Program-made: the position numbers and the translations under genes | Part shown: one piece after another, positions 53,631 through 64,000 of the stretch | Numbering within the stretch: the first letter of the stretch is position 1 | Layout: each line of letters begins with the position of its first letter | From: Albugo candida | Lineage: Eukaryota > Oomycota > Peronosporomycetes > Albuginales > Albuginaceae | Reading direction: 5' to 3' | DNA length: 64,000 nt | NCBI GenBank assembly: GCA_905220665.1 | Contig: CAJNAR010000013.1 | Span: forward strand, 124,001 to 188,000 | The notes under the pieces: model-generated | The model's database searches: none | What the model saw: the letters and a program-made list of their open reading frames with translations, nothing else | Told to the model about the DNA's origin: nothing

Positions 53631-55686
53631 ATGAGCACTTTACCGATCGTGCAAGAGATCACTCAAACAGACTTTTTATCGCAACTATCAGTGATCAAAA
53701 ATGCAATTGAAAAAAGCGCTTTTATTGCAATCGATACAGAATTTGGTGGAATAAGCGTTCCCGGGTAAGAAAATTAGTTTGTGACTGCGTGAGCGCTGAT
53801 TTTTGTTCAGAGAGCGTGCGAAATGGATGGACACAATTGAAGAGCGCTATCGGCTGCACGTGAATACCGCGAAGGCATACCCACTCATGCAATTTGGATT
53901 GTCTTGCTTCCTTCCTTGTTTTACGGAAAATGAAGCTGCAGAAACTCTCACGAAGTATCAGGTTTTGACCATGCAATTTCCAATCTTTGCACGTTATGAG
54001 AAAGCCCCTCAAGCGGTCTCGATGTCAAAGAATACAAAGAATAGTAAAGTGATTTCCCCAGATCGTAAGTTCATGCTTCAAGCAATGTGTATTCAATACA
54101 TTCATGAGCACGGCTTTGATTTCAACCACTGGATTGAAAATGGGGTTTCATATATCTCGTCTGCGGAAATGGCTGTATTGCTTGAAGAAAATGAAACAGC
54201 GGGCACAGAAGCTAATCTCACTCAACAAAGTTCTCTTATGGCTTTGGACAGGCAAGCAGATGCATTTTTGGATAAAATGGATGCTTTAATTGTCAGCTTA
54301 CAAGAACGATTGGCTTCAAGAGAGGAGGAAATTAATCAATCCGAGTTCGACGATGAGAAGAGGATAGATGAAATCAAGGAATTTCTAAAGGCTCGGATGG
54401 ATGATACAGACAGATCAGAATTGCGTGGCTCTGTCGCTTGCCTTTCACCACCGTTGGGATCGTACCGAAGTCGTCTTTTGGTTGATCACATTGAAAGAAC
54501 GTATCCCGAGTCCGTCCTTATTCTAGAATGTGTCAGCGATAATGAGACCGGGATAGGCAGTCATAAAACTCGATCCTGGGAAAAACGACTTCGTATCATC
54601 GTGATTACATCACAAAAAGTGAGATCTGGATTTCTGTCAGCACATAAATCGATCGAGAACGACTTAGTCAAAGCCCACAATTTGGAACGAAAAGGCTTTA
54701 CGACAATAATGGATTGGATCATGGAATCGAACACACCGATTGTGGGTCATAATCTACTCTTGGATTTGCTGTATTGCTATGAGAAATTCTATCAACCGCT
54801 TCCGAATGATTGCACAGAATTCAATGCGTCACTTTTGCGATGGATGAAGCGTGATCCAAAGAACAAGGACATCAATTCATCTCACAATGTTATTTACGAC
54901 ACAAAGGATATTCTCACAGCTATGAAGGAGGAACTAGATCAATTCGCCGATCGTTTGGAGACTACATCGCTTCCCCATGCTTTTGAGATCGTTTCCAAGC
55001 ATCCATTTTACGGTCCACCGATTCAAAGCATCTCACTACACGATTTTGTTCGTCTGTATCCGCATCCTGAATCGATCGATTGGTGCCAGCTTACCGCGCA
55101 TTCGACTCAGCAGGAGAAGATTTGCGGTGCACATCAGGCTGGATACGATGCATTCGTAACAGGATATCTCTTTACGCGTTTGTGTTGTGCATTGGGAGCT
55201 CCCAACAACGCGCTTTCGGGACCAGCTATACCGAGTCTGCTGAAGCGTTTCCAAGATCGATTGTTTTTGAGTCATTTTCTGCCACCACATTCTATTGCGT
55301 TGTCGGATCCACTCGGCCTACAAATGCCACATCGTGCTCATATATTACGGCTGGAGCTGTCACGGGTCTTTCGGAACACGTTACGGGCTTTTCACATTCA
55401 GCGTTGCATAGCAGATGAGCTCGGTCAGCACAATATCAAGTCGCAGACGATCAGTCTTGTATGGGAAGGCAATCAGCGTGTGTACATTACACTTTCGTCA
55501 CCCGAATGTGCTCAAGTTTTACTGAACGCTCGCGCTCGACTGGCTCCTACATTTGGGACGGAAACCGATCCGATGCCATCGATCTCGTCAGTGGATATCT
55601 ATTCTTGCGTCCAAGAACCTTCAATTTGCACGGATGAGGCACACCCGTCACACAAGAAGCAGAAATGCAAGAGTTTGGGAATGTGA
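53631..55686 (+). CDS. PARN-like poly(A)-specific ribonuclease (CAF1/DEDDh family)
   Basis: Two exons, 53631-53764 and 53811-55686, with a 46-nt intron (GTAAGA..TCAG), give 669 residues. Exon 1 carries the first DEDD motif FIAIDTEFGGISV (Asp35, Glu37). Exon 2 opens with ERAKWMDTIEERYR. Later come SPPLGSYRSRLLVDHIERTY, VGHNLLLDLLYCYEKFYQPL (third Asp) and GAHQAGYDAFVTGYLF (His and fourth Asp). All catalytic residues are intact, so active 3'-5' deadenylation is expected. The tail is Lys-rich. XRN1 of the same decay route lies 15.7 kb upstream. Confidence 0.93.
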
Positions 55687-55784
55687 TCGACAGTTGTATT
55701 TTACTCACTCCCAACAAATCGTATGTGGAAGCTCTCCTATCAATATCGGACCTCCTATGGAAAACAATGACGAGAGCGATGCCT

Positions 55785-57713
55785 TTAACCGAGCTTTTGA
55801 CGCAATTGACAGCACACCTCCACATAGCGAGCTTCCTCTTCATCTATAGCACCAGTAAGTGTATTTTCAATCTCACCGGCGCCGAAACTATTCATCAGAG
55901 CTTTTAGGGGATACAAAAAGGTGACAGTATCAGCTCCGGAACGCAACAACTCCGGCACTTCGACAGCCTCATTTGTCTGCATCATGTCCGAAATGGTGGG
56001 AGCGCGCGTCTTTTTCCCCAAAATTGCTATTACTTGTGCAAAATCTCCCAGAGAGCGATGCTGAGTAGAGTGCGTTCTATCCGATATCGTCATCAGCACT
56101 TGATGCTTCTCCGTCCAAAGATTGGCAATTCTTTCATTCAAACTCAGCGCTGAAGCTCGAGATTCTGTATTCGCACACTTTTTTGGGTTTTCTTCATCAC
56201 TTTCGCCATCCGTCGAGTCCGCAAAGCTTCTTGGGGAACTGCTGTCATTGCATTCTTCATCCAAAAATAATGAATTGGTCAATGTCGTCTCGAAGAAATC
56301 GTTCAAGGAATCGTGCAACGTGGCAATCAGATCGTCGCTACCGGTTTTTTCCTCCAGTAAACCGACCGATTCCTCAGCGCTCATCGCCGCATTCGCTTCC
56401 GATTCCTCCAATTCAGCTTCGCTCTTGATTGTCGGGGTAAGACCATCGGCGCTTTTTTTTGTCGACGCATTCGAATTTCCATTCCATGATCCCGGATCCC
56501 GATACTCTTTCCAAGTCGTTTTTTCCAAGCTTGCAAGAATTCGAGACGCGACATTGAATTGGGAGAAATCTGTCGGCGAATTGGCGTCAAAAATGTACGA
56601 AAACTTGCTCCCACTGGCCAACTTGTTGAAGAAATTTGCACAGTCGCCGAAGAACGATACGGAGAAGATGACTGCCATCATCATTGCGATATTCTTCTTC
56701 GGCGATACCGATGCAACGGCGTGTGCGGCTGCAGCGACTTCGTGGTCACAATTGTACTCGAACAAGGCTTCAGGAGAAGGTGTTGGCTCCCAGCGCGAAA
56801 CGAAGTTTTCAGGAAGCGCGTATTCACTCGTATTCGGCCAAGTGGAAACGTGTGCATCGGAATCGCATTCCAAAAGCGAATGATCGAATCCCAAGAGATT
56901 TGCATCTTTTTTATCCAATTCATGGTCATGATCATCAGCATTTCTCCGATTGGATGAATCGTGAAATAAATGCTCCAATCCGTGGGTTTCATTTTGGAAT
57001 TGGCTCGAACGTAAAGTTTCAAAGGATTTTATTCTTTGTTGAAGTTCATGATGCTCTTTTGCCATTTTTGCGAGTTGCTGCTGTAAATTTTGTAGCTTTT
57101 CGTCTTTGGCTTGCAGTTCTTGCTCGAGATGACCGACATATGCTTTCTTGCGCTCTCGATGCAGTTGTGCTGACATTCGGTTGCGGATAAGACGTCGTTT
57201 TTTCTTTGCTTCTTTGGATTCCGTGTCGAAATCATTCATTTGCGCTTCCATTTCACGCAGTCGTTCTTCGGTTTTTTCATCGAATATGGTGATATCAGTT
57301 AAGAAAGCGCTGCACGTTTCTGCCTTGTTTAAAACAAATTTCGTTTTTTTCATGTTTGATTGGTCAAAATCGTCGATCATATCATCCTCACACAAATCGC
57401 TTGGTGAGGATATAAAACCATGGCTTTGTTTTCGTTTGTCTCGACGCGCATTCACAACGTCTCGTCGAACAGCGCGTTGTTGTTTACATGACGATAAAGA
57501 TGGTGTTATGTAGAGTGCACTTGAGTGACCATCATTCCTCGCTGAGGTAGTCAAATCGCTTGATTTGAGGATGTTGGCGCTAATTAAAGAGGGAGCTCTT
57601 ACGATCGAGCTACATTGATGCAATTCGGACGATATATCCTCCGATTTGATTGCGGGGCTGTGTGGCTCGTACTTTGGTCGGTGTGTGATGCTGGAGAGGT
57701 TACTGGCTGTCAT
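55785..57713 (-). CDS. bZIP transcription factor, possibly membrane-tethered
   Basis: 642 residues from the Met at 57713 (in-frame ATG also at 57788). The basic region RRLIRNRMSAQLHRERKKAY, at about residues 173-192, fits the N-x7-R rule and resembles ATF6 and plant bZIP17/28. A leucine zipper and a long coiled coil (LEQELQAKDEKLQNLQQQLA) follow. At about 330-350 a hydrophobic stretch (NIAMMMAVIFSVSFFG) could be a membrane span, and the long remainder would then be luminal. If so, it would be an ER-stress-type factor released by proteolysis. The stretch is short, so a soluble bZIP remains possible. Confidence 0.85.
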   Translation of the reverse strand: MTASNLSSITHRPKYEPHSPAIKSEDISSELHQCSSIVRAPSLISANILKSSDLTTSARNDGHSSALYITPSLSSCKQQRAVRRDVVNARRDKRKQSHGFISSPSDLCEDDMIDDFDQSNMKKTKFVLNKAETCSAFLTDITIFDEKTEERLREMEAQMNDFDTESKEAKKKRRLIRNRMSAQLHRERKKAYVGHLEQELQAKDEKLQNLQQQLAKMAKEHHELQQRIKSFETLRSSQFQNETHGLEHLFHDSSNRRNADDHDHELDKKDANLLGFDHSLLECDSDAHVSTWPNTSEYALPENFVSRWEPTPSPEALFEYNCDHEVAAAAHAVASVSPKKNIAMMMAVIFSVSFFGDCANFFNKLASGSKFSYIFDANSPTDFSQFNVASRILASLEKTTWKEYRDPGSWNGNSNASTKKSADGLTPTIKSEAELEESEANAAMSAEESVGLLEEKTGSDDLIATLHDSLNDFFETTLTNSLFLDEECNDSSSPRSFADSTDGESDEENPKKCANTESRASALSLNERIANLWTEKHQVLMTISDRTHSTQHRSLGDFAQVIAILGKKTRAPTISDMMQTNEAVEVPELLRSGADTVTFLYPLKALMNSFGAGEIENTLTGAIDEEEARYVEVCCQLRQKLG

Positions 57714-58432
57714 TAGTGTTATCTTTTTAGTCAATATGAAAGTATTCCACTCCTCGTTAAAATTTGAGGGAGCACGATTGCGCATCATGTACGCCCTTTT
57801 ATACAGAATAATTGAGTTCAAGAATCATAGCCCTAACCCTCCGCTCTTTTTATTGGCGAAATATCGCAAAGATACAAGGTTCCAGAATCAAACCGAGTTC
57901 CATGTCCGCGCTTACATTAGTATTTTTAGGTTACACTGTAGAGTAGTCGTAATTGCAGCAATACGTAAAAGGCAACGTTTGAATGCATTTTTGGCGAATA
58001 CCGATGCCTCGACGAGTCGCTGAGCAGGAAAACCTTCAGGTATACTAAATATTGGAATTGGATTATATTCTCTTCAAATATTTAAAAATCGAATCGGCAA
58101 GGTACCTCATGAGCATGTTTCTACTCGATTACTGAGACAAGATTCGATTCGATCCGTTGACTGTACCCACTTTTCTGTAGATCAGATCTGATCATAGATT
58201 TTACATGACCATAGACTATTTCGAGTGTGGTATTCTTCCGAATCGAATAGTGTACCTGACGAATTCGCATCGTCATCGGTGTAACTTTGCTAGTTCTACA
58301 ACACGAGCTTACCACACCTTTTAAGCTTATACCAAGACATAAGCTATTTCATGATAAATATAGACCCTCATTGTATTTGCTTTAATGAGATATGTACTGG
58401 ACTCATTTCCCTCGTGTTACCATACATTTACT
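57714..58432. other. Intergenic region, nothing recognised
   Basis: About 720 bp between the bZIP start and the 3' end of the ERF4-like gene, both on the minus strand. It holds the bZIP promoter and leader, including the in-frame upstream ATG at 57788. No RNA gene or conserved ORF was seen. Confidence 0.45.
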
Positions 58433-58849
58433 TCACACAGATTGAACACCGTCGTCTATTGTAATTTCGATATATGAGACACATCGGTACCAGATATGCA
58501 CCAGTTTCCACTCGATTCCACGCCTCTTGTATACTTCCAATTCATTGATTCGACTCAGCTGTAAATTAACTCGGAATTTTGCTTCTTGTACCTGTCGTAT
58601 CGCGCAGTATATGGATACTCCGCCTGTACAAAGACAGCACACGTATGCGAAGGACGTGTACGGTACACAAGGCCAATGATCCTCAAGCGCATCATTCACT
58701 TTAGTAATGGCCGCATCGAATTCATTTTGCTTCACTAAATCTGCAAACTCTGACGAATAATCTCCCGGGTACTGGTCATCGTAAGATGATGCGATTCCAT
58801 TCACAAAAGCGGCTCCGATCGGCTTCAACGCCGCTAGCCTTCGTTTCAT
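58433..58849 (-). CDS. Golgin-A7/ERF4-family protein
   Basis: 138 residues. Seen: YPGDYSSEFADLVKQNEFDA, AITKVNDALEDHWPC, a Cys-rich hydrophobic patch (AYVCCLCTGGVSIYCAIRQV), RINELEVYKRRGIEWKLVHI, and YIEITIDDG near the end. The last element matches the family's VIEITIYED. Members are accessory subunits of DHHC palmitoyltransferases (ERF2/ERF4, ZDHHC9/GOLGA7) that palmitoylate Ras-type proteins; the cysteine patch may itself be acylated. A possible acceptor site just before the ATG leaves room for a short upstream exon, so the exact start is uncertain. Confidence 0.78.
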   Translation of the reverse strand: MKRRLAALKPIGAAFVNGIASSYDDQYPGDYSSEFADLVKQNEFDAAITKVNDALEDHWPCVPYTSFAYVCCLCTGGVSIYCAIRQVQEAKFRVNLQLSRINELEVYKRRGIEWKLVHIWYRCVSYIEITIDDGVQSV

Positions 58850-58976
58850 CAGGACGGATCCCTGTAATTCTTATCACAGCCAAGTATATGTCAAAGGCCG
58901 CGCAAGTATACTGTACGATTATACGTCTGTAGACACTGCAGAGCAACAAATATACATTCTATACTGTATACTATTG

Positions 58977-61016
58977 TTACGTGCTCGTCAACTGCTCCGA
59001 TTTCAGCTGAATGATTTTGGATGCAATGGCGGCGAGCCGGAGCATGGCATTGTACTGCACTTCATTCACGTCATGCGACTTCACATCCACACAGCATAAA
59101 CCGCCAACGACAGTATCGTTGTCACTCCGTAAAGGGAAGCCGCAATAAAATTGAAAGTATGGCGGTTTATTCACCAGTCCAATTGCATGAAATCGCACAT
59201 CCGCTGACAAGTGGGGCAGTAAAAGTGGCTTTCCTTCCATGATCAAATGAGGACAAATAGCTTCGTGTCTTTGCATTGTTTCCTGATGAGCAGGTGCATA
59301 TGTCGAGCATATCACGTGTTGTGTCGTGTCGTCGACGATAGTAATCAATGCCGCGCTGGTGTTCAGTTCTTTCTTGGCCATTTCGCACAAAATCATAAGC
59401 TCGTCGATATCAGTTATAGACTGTAGTTTTCGCGTCGATACTACTTTTACACGCTCTTGTTCGGTTGGTAAAAAAGGTGACTTGGGAATCGCATCCGTAA
59501 AGTGTTCGTACTCAAGTGGGTACCTTCGGTTTTGTGCACTTCCAAGAGTGCAATCCTTCAATGGAATGTCATTCAGCTGGGAATCTCGTAACGATCCAAT
59601 TTGTTCAAGTAAACATTCCTCACTCTCCGCTGTGCGCCTAAAACTGGAGTAGTTCTCGTCGTTGTCTAGGTCCTTAGGCAAAGGGAGCAAAGCAACTCGA
59701 TCTTGATGATTGTTTTCCCATCGACTCGAATCATCATCCACTGAATGAAGCATATGCTTGATGACAGTAATGACTGATGATTTTCTATCGGCACTTGCAT
59801 TGCAGAGTGCGTCTTCTAGAAGTTGAGCGAGAGCAGCTGCAGTAGACAGACTGGTAGCTGCTCTTGGCACAATCCGTGGCGGCAAGAGATCGTCAAAAGT
59901 GACATCATCGTAGTTGCACGATTCCACACGCTCCATACAGCTATTGCATACCCGTGTATTTCGTACGCGGCCATAGCGACGTTCTACTTGTTGGATGCTT
60001 GAACATTGAAGACAAACGGTATACCCACAAAGTTGACATCGACCTTTTTTTTGGAGTATACTGAACGGCCGTATACAGTTGTTACAATGTTTGTTCTGAA
60101 CTCGAACAAGTCGATGTGAGAAAACTTGAGCACCAAGTCGACGTCGACGGACCAGCGCTTGTATTCGATGTACCGTGCCCGCCATTCGATACAGTCGATG
60201 CAGTGCTGCTTGCCGAACAAGCAAAGAACTTGGATGATTGTCCACTCTCCGAGCGAAAAACAACAGCTGAGTGTATCGTTGTTTATCATCACCATAAAAC
60301 TCACTTTCAATCGCAATTCCGCCAATGACAGGAGAAGGTTTCACCGACCATGAAGTATTCACGTGTTCCATTGGTGCATTATGCAATGTGCTAAATAACT
60401 GGAAAAAACCATTCGACTCCAAGTGATTGAACGATAGCGTCATATAATTCCATCGAAGTGGACATAAGTGGATTCCTGCCTTAGATACTGTCGCATTTTT
60501 TAGATGTACTCGGCAGTTTGATGACATCTTAACCTGTCTTTCCGCAGCAAACGCATTGATTGTCGACGACTTGGATACATGTTGATTCATTGAAACTTGC
60601 ATTGCATCGATATGCACGCAACTTTTGCATACTGAAGATTCGTACATGGATTTCTTGCCAAACAATAGTGACAATGTATCATTTGTACGTTCAGCCGAGT
60701 CGTCTTGGAGCGCATTTCGCAGCTCTGAAATAGAACAGCGTAATGCTCCTCTCACCAAAACCAACGGATTCTGTCTTGACGCGATCATAGAGATTTGAAA
60801 TCCATTCTTGTATTCCTTCCATTCACATCGATCAGCCAACGTGTATATCTCATTCCAATCCACAATTGAATAGACGTGACTAGACAGTGCCTGTATCGAC
60901 GCTTCCGTCGGACTGGACGGATTCTTGAATACGCTCTTCATCGACCCATTCTTTTTTCCACATTTGAACACTCCATCCGCCGAATCCTCGCGTTTCCTCC
61001 GCGTATAAAAATGCAT
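58977..61016 (-). CDS. FYVE-like zinc-finger and GAF-domain protein
   Basis: 679 residues, single exon. The N-terminal 280 residues are START-like in arrangement, as in other oomycete FYVE proteins. The zinc finger at about 305-362 has the eight ligands (CNNC, CQLC, CLQC, CNSC), but the basic FYVE signature R(R/K)HHCR is replaced by KKGRCQLCG, so phosphatidylinositol-3-phosphate binding may be weak or lost. After a Ser/Asp-rich linker, a GAF domain at about 525-670 is visible (TSAALITIVDDTTQHVICST, YCGFPLRSDNDTVVGGLCCV). The combination is typical of oomycetes; probable membrane-trafficking or signalling role. Confidence 0.85.
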   Translation of the reverse strand: MHFYTRRKREDSADGVFKCGKKNGSMKSVFKNPSSPTEASIQALSSHVYSIVDWNEIYTLADRCEWKEYKNGFQISMIASRQNPLVLVRGALRCSISELRNALQDDSAERTNDTLSLLFGKKSMYESSVCKSCVHIDAMQVSMNQHVSKSSTINAFAAERQVKMSSNCRVHLKNATVSKAGIHLCPLRWNYMTLSFNHLESNGFFQLFSTLHNAPMEHVNTSWSVKPSPVIGGIAIESEFYGDDKQRYTQLLFFARRVDNHPSSLLVRQAALHRLYRMAGTVHRIQALVRRRRLGAQVFSHRLVRVQNKHCNNCIRPFSILQKKGRCQLCGYTVCLQCSSIQQVERRYGRVRNTRVCNSCMERVESCNYDDVTFDDLLPPRIVPRAATSLSTAAALAQLLEDALCNASADRKSSVITVIKHMLHSVDDDSSRWENNHQDRVALLPLPKDLDNDENYSSFRRTAESEECLLEQIGSLRDSQLNDIPLKDCTLGSAQNRRYPLEYEHFTDAIPKSPFLPTEQERVKVVSTRKLQSITDIDELMILCEMAKKELNTSAALITIVDDTTQHVICSTYAPAHQETMQRHEAICPHLIMEGKPLLLPHLSADVRFHAIGLVNKPPYFQFYCGFPLRSDNDTVVGGLCCVDVKSHDVNEVQYNAMLRLAAIASKIIQLKSEQLTST

Positions 61017-61388
61017 GACAAAAAGGACGGTTTAACTCCACACAATCCGATCGCAAAATGCAAAAGTAAAGAGCTAACATATGATATAACTTTGTAGTAC
61101 GGTATATCGTATAGGGAGCGTCGAAGAAGTGGTCAAGTTGGACACAATCCCTCACAGCTGCTTTGCAATCGTTGCATTGTTTTTGTATACAATCTTACTA
61201 GAGTAAGATTGCAATAATCTCCTCTCATTGGCTACATTGCGTCACGTTTTTTCGGTAAGGGTAATAGAGCACATAAGAGTGCGCCTATTTCTGATCGGAT
61301 GCCCGGTGGCACCAGACGACATTTATTTCAACCAATCATACATTCATTGAATACATCATCGTATAAATAGATTTACTCGCTAATATAC
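61017..61388. other. Intergenic region with a perfect 9-bp hairpin
   Basis: 372 bp between the FYVE-GAF start and the MPS1 3' end, both on the minus strand. CAATCTTAC at 61190-61198 and GTAAGATTG at 61203-61211 form a perfect inverted repeat around a 4-nt loop. It could be a hairpin in the MPS1 3' region or a dyad protein-binding site of the FYVE-GAF promoter. Nothing else recognised. Confidence 0.6.
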
Positions 61389-63957
61389 TCAGAGTTCACT
61401 TTGACGCTCTTGAGTATCGTAATTGAACTTTGAATCTGATTCCGTTTTCCCGACTCGATGACCGGTGAATTCTTCATTTTCATTTCTTCCTCGTTGTATT
61501 TCACGCTGTAAAAATGCGATTGAGGACACTATTCGCTCATATCGATACGGCGATTCTTTCTCATTGCACTCTTTCGCGATAAGTTCTTCCACCTGACGTA
61601 AAACTTGCTCGGCGTTTTCCCCATCCACTTGGAATGCTGCCGTAGCGCTCGGACACTTTAAAAATGGATGGTTGAGGAGTCCATTCGGACCATCAATGGG
61701 AGGTCGATTGCGGTGGTCGCGTTGCAAACACGAGCGAATTACATGCTCCAAGTGCTTATTCACCAGCGGCTCGAAGCGAATTTCGTATAATGGATCCACA
61801 ATGCATCGAAACTTTTCAATAATGCTCGGTACATCAGCAAATGGTGGCTTCCCATACACAATTTGATACAAAATACAGCCCAATGACCAGATATCACTTG
61901 CACGTCCAACCTAAGAAACAATATTACGAGACGAAAACAAATCACATCACTCTATAATCGAATACCTTCATTTTTCCGTTGGGAAGCTTGGCGCCATGGT
62001 AGGATGGAGTGATTCCTTGAATAGCTTCTGGCGACATGAAATTGACCGTACCGACTTGGCTATCACGTTCAATATTGGTTGTGTCATTGGATATAGCTTT
62101 AGCAATTCCAAAATCGATCAGTTTTAGTGCTCCGTTGACAAATAGAAAATTCGCAGGTTTTAGATCGCCATGGATGATGCGTTCCCGATGGATGGCGTGC
62201 ACAGCTTGGAGCATTTGCATCCAACTGATACGGAGAAAGTTTTCTTCCAAGCCGGAAGACCCTTGAAGTTGTCGTAATTTTTCGCTGAGGTCAATCTCTC
62301 CATGCTCCATTACCACATAGATTACGCGTCGTGGAAGGTCTTGCTCGGCAGCCACCAGTTTGATTATGTGAGGATTGCCTTGAAGCCGCTTTAAAAGCTC
62401 AATTTCATTGTGGTACTGCTCCATTCCAAGTGCGTCCAGCCGCTTTAGTTTGATTTTCTTCAAAGCGTATATTTTCAAATCTGGACCCAAAATGCGATAC
62501 ACTTTACTGCTACCTCCACTTCCAATCTGTTCAAGCTTGATGTAAGGTGTCCCATTGACAACAATACGGCTCTGCATCAAAGCTGCAAATGGATCTTGTG
62601 TCCCAGAATGATGAGGAACTTCAGTATCCATCAACGCCGTTGGAGGCGATGACGCCGTTGATGATGTCACAGAGTGTGGGCTCAGACTACTCTTCCCCGT
62701 CATCGATCCTCCATTGTGGTGTGCTGCCGTACTTGTCGGATGTAAAGTCGGAGATCCCAATAGTTTCGATGGTTTGACTCGAGTAGCAATATCATCGGCG
62801 ACAATAGACTTCGTTGTGACCGGTTCAGGAGGTGCAGGTGGTCGATCCGTACGCGTTCCTTTGTTTGTTATTGTTCGTTTCCGATAAGGGCTCGTCCTAG
62901 ACGGCTTCTCGGGGGTCACGACCGAGTCTCGCTCCTGACGCTTCAATGGACGGGAAGGATTCCAATTTTTTATATAATCCACGTCGATATTGATGGTACC
63001 GGGTGAACACATTCCTTTTGATACTTTAAATTTTTCCTGGCAGTATGAATTAAAGAAGTAAGCAATAGTTGTATGAATCGTGTCAACCCATACGCACTGT
63101 GATGGGGCTTAGTTTCCCCTGATTCTCGTTCTTCACACCATAATCGCTATTGGTTTCTGGATCAGGCTCATCCTCATCAATTCCTTGGCTATCATTATCA
63201 GTGCTCGGAACCCTTCGTGCTGGTCCTACCACATCGATATCATTCACCAAACGCAATTAGAAGCAAAAAGAGTCAAACCAAGAGAGAGCTTTCCAGATGA
63301 CAGCGGGAGTAGCGGTTTGGATGGGACAATGGGCGTTTTCAGGCTCGCTCGACGTCGTACTTCCTGGTCTCTCGATACTTTCGACATACTGTGCACATTG
63401 CGAATCGCTTCTCTTTGATTACTAAAAGGCGTCGAAACCGAGTCACCGAACGCAATCGTATTATTGGAGAGTACTTCCGGCGAGCTTGGTATGGCTGTCT
63501 TGGCGTTAGAATCATCTCGACCAAGCTGAGCTAATAATGTGGCTGCTTTCTGGTTCGGAAAAACTCCCATACGCTCTCCTGTTCTCACTATTTCTCTAGC
63601 AGCGCCCATCTTTCCTAAAGCTCAGCACATTATCACTTATCAGCACAAAACGCTTCTCTCACCATGAGCAGCTTCAAATTCCGCAAAAGCTTTATAGAAT
63701 ACCGCATGTTTCTCTCCAATTCGCTCACTTTTCATGAATTTGAACAATTCCCGTGCATCCTGTTCGTTTCTACAGTGACCGGAGTCAATAATGCAATCAA
63801 AAACACACACGCGTCTCACTCTTTGAGCTTTGCGAATCGAATCCAAATTTCTGCATAACTCGCATTCATTCTGTGATCTTCTTTCGAGATGATATTTGTC
63901 GCCCGACGGTATAAACGAACGTGATGAAGCAGGTTTACTGGGAAAGATGGCGGGCAT
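61389..63957 (-). CDS. MPS1/TTK spindle-checkpoint dual-specificity kinase
   Basis: Five exons, 63957-63663, 63614-63279, 63225-63098, 63036-61966 and 61910-61389, with introns of 48, 53, 61 and 55 nt, give 783 residues. A TAA directly before the ATG fixes the start. The N-terminus is an MPS1/BUB1-type TPR region (ERIGEKHAVFYKAFAEFEAA, REIVRTGERMGVFP). A Ser/Pro-rich linker follows. The kinase domain starts at about 415: YIKLEQIGSGGSSKVYRI, YALKKIKL, IIHGDLKPANFLFVNG, LIDFGIAKAISNDTTN, SQVGTVNFMSPEAIQG, and after the last intron VGRASDIWSLGCILYQIVYG. These are diagnostic of TTK/MPS1, which acts at kinetochores in the spindle checkpoint. Confidence 0.93.
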
Positions 63958-64000
63958 TTAAGAAGCTGAAGCCATCGTTCAGGGCAAGTCGGGTCTTTCT

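Noticed and set aside
56122..56883. 253-codon plus-strand frame inside the bZIP gene
   Set aside because: Its Ser/Phe/Ala-rich composition is the mirror of the Glu/Ser-rich bZIP tail; an antisense shadow.
1..64000. CRISPR arrays, tRNA or rRNA genes, prokaryotic operons
   Set aside because: No regularly spaced repeats, no T-arm-like GTTCGA context in a cloverleaf, and no rRNA-like blocks were seen; the spliced genes show this is nuclear eukaryotic DNA.

Overview
The window reads as nuclear DNA of an oomycete, most likely a compact-genome biotroph such as Albugo; the genus is an inference. The evidence is dense, mostly single-exon or few-exon genes on both strands with gaps often below 250 bp. 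Introns are very short (46-62 nt, one of 67 and one of 114 nt), with GT..AG ends. Gene content is oomycete-like: a GH6 glycoside hydrolase, a FYVE-GAF protein, an HSF-type factor, Dicer and flagellar proteins. Spliced models were built by eye from reading frame and protein family. All ten multi-exon models total a multiple of three.

Layout. 0-15.8 kb is gene-dense: a 5'-truncated membrane protein, acetylornithine aminotransferase, a short PNRC/Edc1-like decapping-coactivator candidate, glutamate synthase large chain, a PLAC8 protein, a MORN-repeat protein, an HSF-type factor, a secreted papain-family protease and diphthine synthase (DPH5). 15.9-28 kb is a gene-poor island. It carries two copies of a GT71-like mannosyltransferase about 6.1 kb apart, a decayed second copy of DPH5 beside the second one, and about 8 kb of sequence with no convincing gene. 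28-33 kb holds a divergent GH6 gene, an EGF-like surface protein, an ENT nucleoside transporter and ornithine aminotransferase. 33-64 kb is packed with housekeeping genes: XRN1, exportin-6, an uncharacterised Cys/His protein, enkurin, a COMM-domain protein, Dicer, ARP2, a zinc-binding protein, PARN, a bZIP, an ERF4/Golgin-A7 protein, a FYVE-GAF protein and the MPS1/TTK kinase.

Functional themes. Several genes belong to RNA turnover or silencing: XRN1 (5'-3' decay), PARN (deadenylation), the decapping-coactivator candidate and Dicer. Glutamate synthase and two class-III aminotransferases belong to glutamate, arginine and proline metabolism. ARP2 and exportin-6 both concern actin. Enkurin fits a flagellated zoospore stage. 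The most striking structure is the DPH5-GT71 segmental duplication. The DPH5 copy has rotted, while the 3' half of the GT71 copy is almost identical to its partner, which points to gene conversion.
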